Shown here: in pieces, positions 29,251 to 30,336 of the stretch
Position numbering within the stretch: position 1 is the first letter of the stretch
How the letters are laid out: every line of letters begins with the position of its first letter
Assembly: GCA_003427395.1 (NCBI GenBank)
Contig: BFEA01000273.1
Coordinates: 1,935,613 to 1,965,948 of the forward strand
DNA length: 30,336 nucleotides
Origin: Chara braunii
Taxonomy: Eukaryota > Streptophyta > Charophyceae > Charales > Characeae
Direction of reading: 5' to 3'
Made by a program: the position numbers and the translations under genes
Notes under the pieces: model-generated
What the model saw: only the letters and a program-made list of their open reading frames with translations
Told to the model about the DNA's origin: nothing
The model's database searches: none

Positions 29251-30269
29251 GCCCTCTGGCAGACGGACGAGCGACTGTGGAGAAGTGGAGAGCCAGTTGC
29301 GTTGCCGGCGGGAGGGTGCGAAGTCGAAACGTAACGGAGCGGGCCGGGACTGTTGGTTAGGTCAGGCTTGCGGGGCCATGGTTGTGCTGTCCCGCACTCT
29401 TCCTTATGTTACGTGGAGGGGTTGCAGAATTCATTGCTTCCGCGAGCACGATCGCCGTTTCGACCGCTGTTAGATCGCGAAGCAGCGGCCTGTACGAGCA
29501 TGGGAAACGCGAATAACTGGGAAGATGGTGGGGGAAAAAGAAAGAATAAGATCGGCGTGACGCGGGTGTGACAGTCATCACGCAAGGGCGGCGGGGATCT
29601 GGGCTTGCAGGAGTGCAAGTGAGAGGGTGGAAGTCGAGGCGGAGGTGGACGGCTCTCTTTGAGTTCTCGGTGTGCTGTGGTAGGCGCAGTCGCCGGTCGA
29701 AGCGGCTGAAACGAGAGGGACTTCTGGGCATCACCTCACTCTACAATGGGGGACTCAGGTACAGGTAAGGTGGTCATCGTGCTGCACCGAGCTTTGCATA
29801 AAGACTGCCTTTCGCTGCGGTGGTGTGAGCGGGCGTGCTTGTATGAGAACGAGTCCAGTTTGTGGAGCATTGTGCTGGTGCGAGTGAATGTTCGCGGGCT
29901 GTTCATTCGTCGTGATGCCGTTTGGCTGTTTTCTTTTTCTTTTTCACGTTTTTTTTTCGAAGGAGACTTGCATTGCGCATGCCTGAACTTGTCTGTCCGG
30001 GCTGCACTCGAAACGAAGATCATTGTTTACAGTAGAGGAGGGACACTCCAATGTTTATTTTTGTATTCGACAGGCTTACCGCTCGTCGAGGACAACCTGT
30101 TCTCAGAGCGAAACTGCCCTCCTCTCTCCGGTCTCCGAGAATCGTTCATTTTCCATCTTCTCTCATTCAATCTGCTAACACCTCCTTTCCGTGAACTCGC
30201 GTTCATTCTCCTGTGTCTGGGCGTGGGTGTCATCAACGCGACAGGGAGACTCGTAGGCATGGATGTAAA

Positions 30270-30270
<1 letters not shown>
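29251..30270. other. CpG-rich to mixed sequence, possible gene start
   Basis: CpG density stays high to about 29770. ATGGGGGACTCAGGTACAG (29746-29764) is followed immediately by a donor-like GTAAGG, which could be a very short first coding exon. A pyrimidine tract (about 29928-29958) follows. No downstream exon is recognisable before the window ends, so the gene is only a possibility. Confidence 0.2.

Positions 30271-30336
<66 letters not shown>
30271..30336. repeat. (GT)n microsatellite at the window edge
   Basis: A GT run with a single TTT interruption (about 30282) continues to the last base, so its full length is unknown. Confidence 0.97.

Overview
This window is repeat-rich nuclear DNA from a large eukaryotic genome. 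I recognise no intact cellular protein-coding gene. The green-plant (streptophyte) lineage fits best: the LTR element has the plant-type initiator-tRNA-Met primer site TGGTATCAGAGC, its integrase ends in a chromodomain (chromovirus), a U6 snRNA copy is plant-like, and the LINE resembles plant L1 elements. A charophyte such as Chara would fit, but that is a guess. Microsatellites, homopolymer runs and minisatellites are abundant.

Layout. 1-5548: intergenic sequence with a processed U6 snRNA pseudogene (1692-1789, minus) that has a perfect 14-bp target-site duplication and sits inside a decayed minus-strand reading frame; two diverged inverted copies of an unknown repeat (about 2233-2470 and 4415-4640); and a long (CA)n. 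5549-13285: a decayed Ty3/gypsy chromovirus on the plus strand with 5' LTR, primer site, gag, protease, RT, RNase H, integrase, chromodomain and a truncated 3' LTR. Its 5' LTR and leader carry many TGACGTGGCA-like motifs. 13290-13950: a zinc-knuckle gag scrap from another retroelement. 14000-15970: a GGATGTATG minisatellite with higher-order structure, interrupted by a candidate TIR element (15025-15809). Inside that element is a synthetic Nextera junction adapter (15113-15149), so the assembly is chimeric there. 16440-17160: Pol III-like debris, with a second U6 3' end facing a tRNA-like segment. 17400-18510: hairpins, duplications and a TATA/G-box promoter-like site. 20740-21215: a 54-bp minisatellite. 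About 21970-28185: a decayed L1-like LINE on the minus strand (ORF1; ORF2 with endonuclease and RT). 28640-30336: GC/CpG-richer DNA with short tandem duplications, ending inside a (GT)n run.

How the parts relate: the LINE-type machinery is the likely source of the U6 processed pseudogene. Both large retroelements are broken by many in-frame stops. Where the family residue is known, several of these stops, and one lost catalytic residue, match C-to-T decay of Gln, Arg or His codons, as expected of methylated, silenced transposons. The adapter is the one feature that is certainly not biological.
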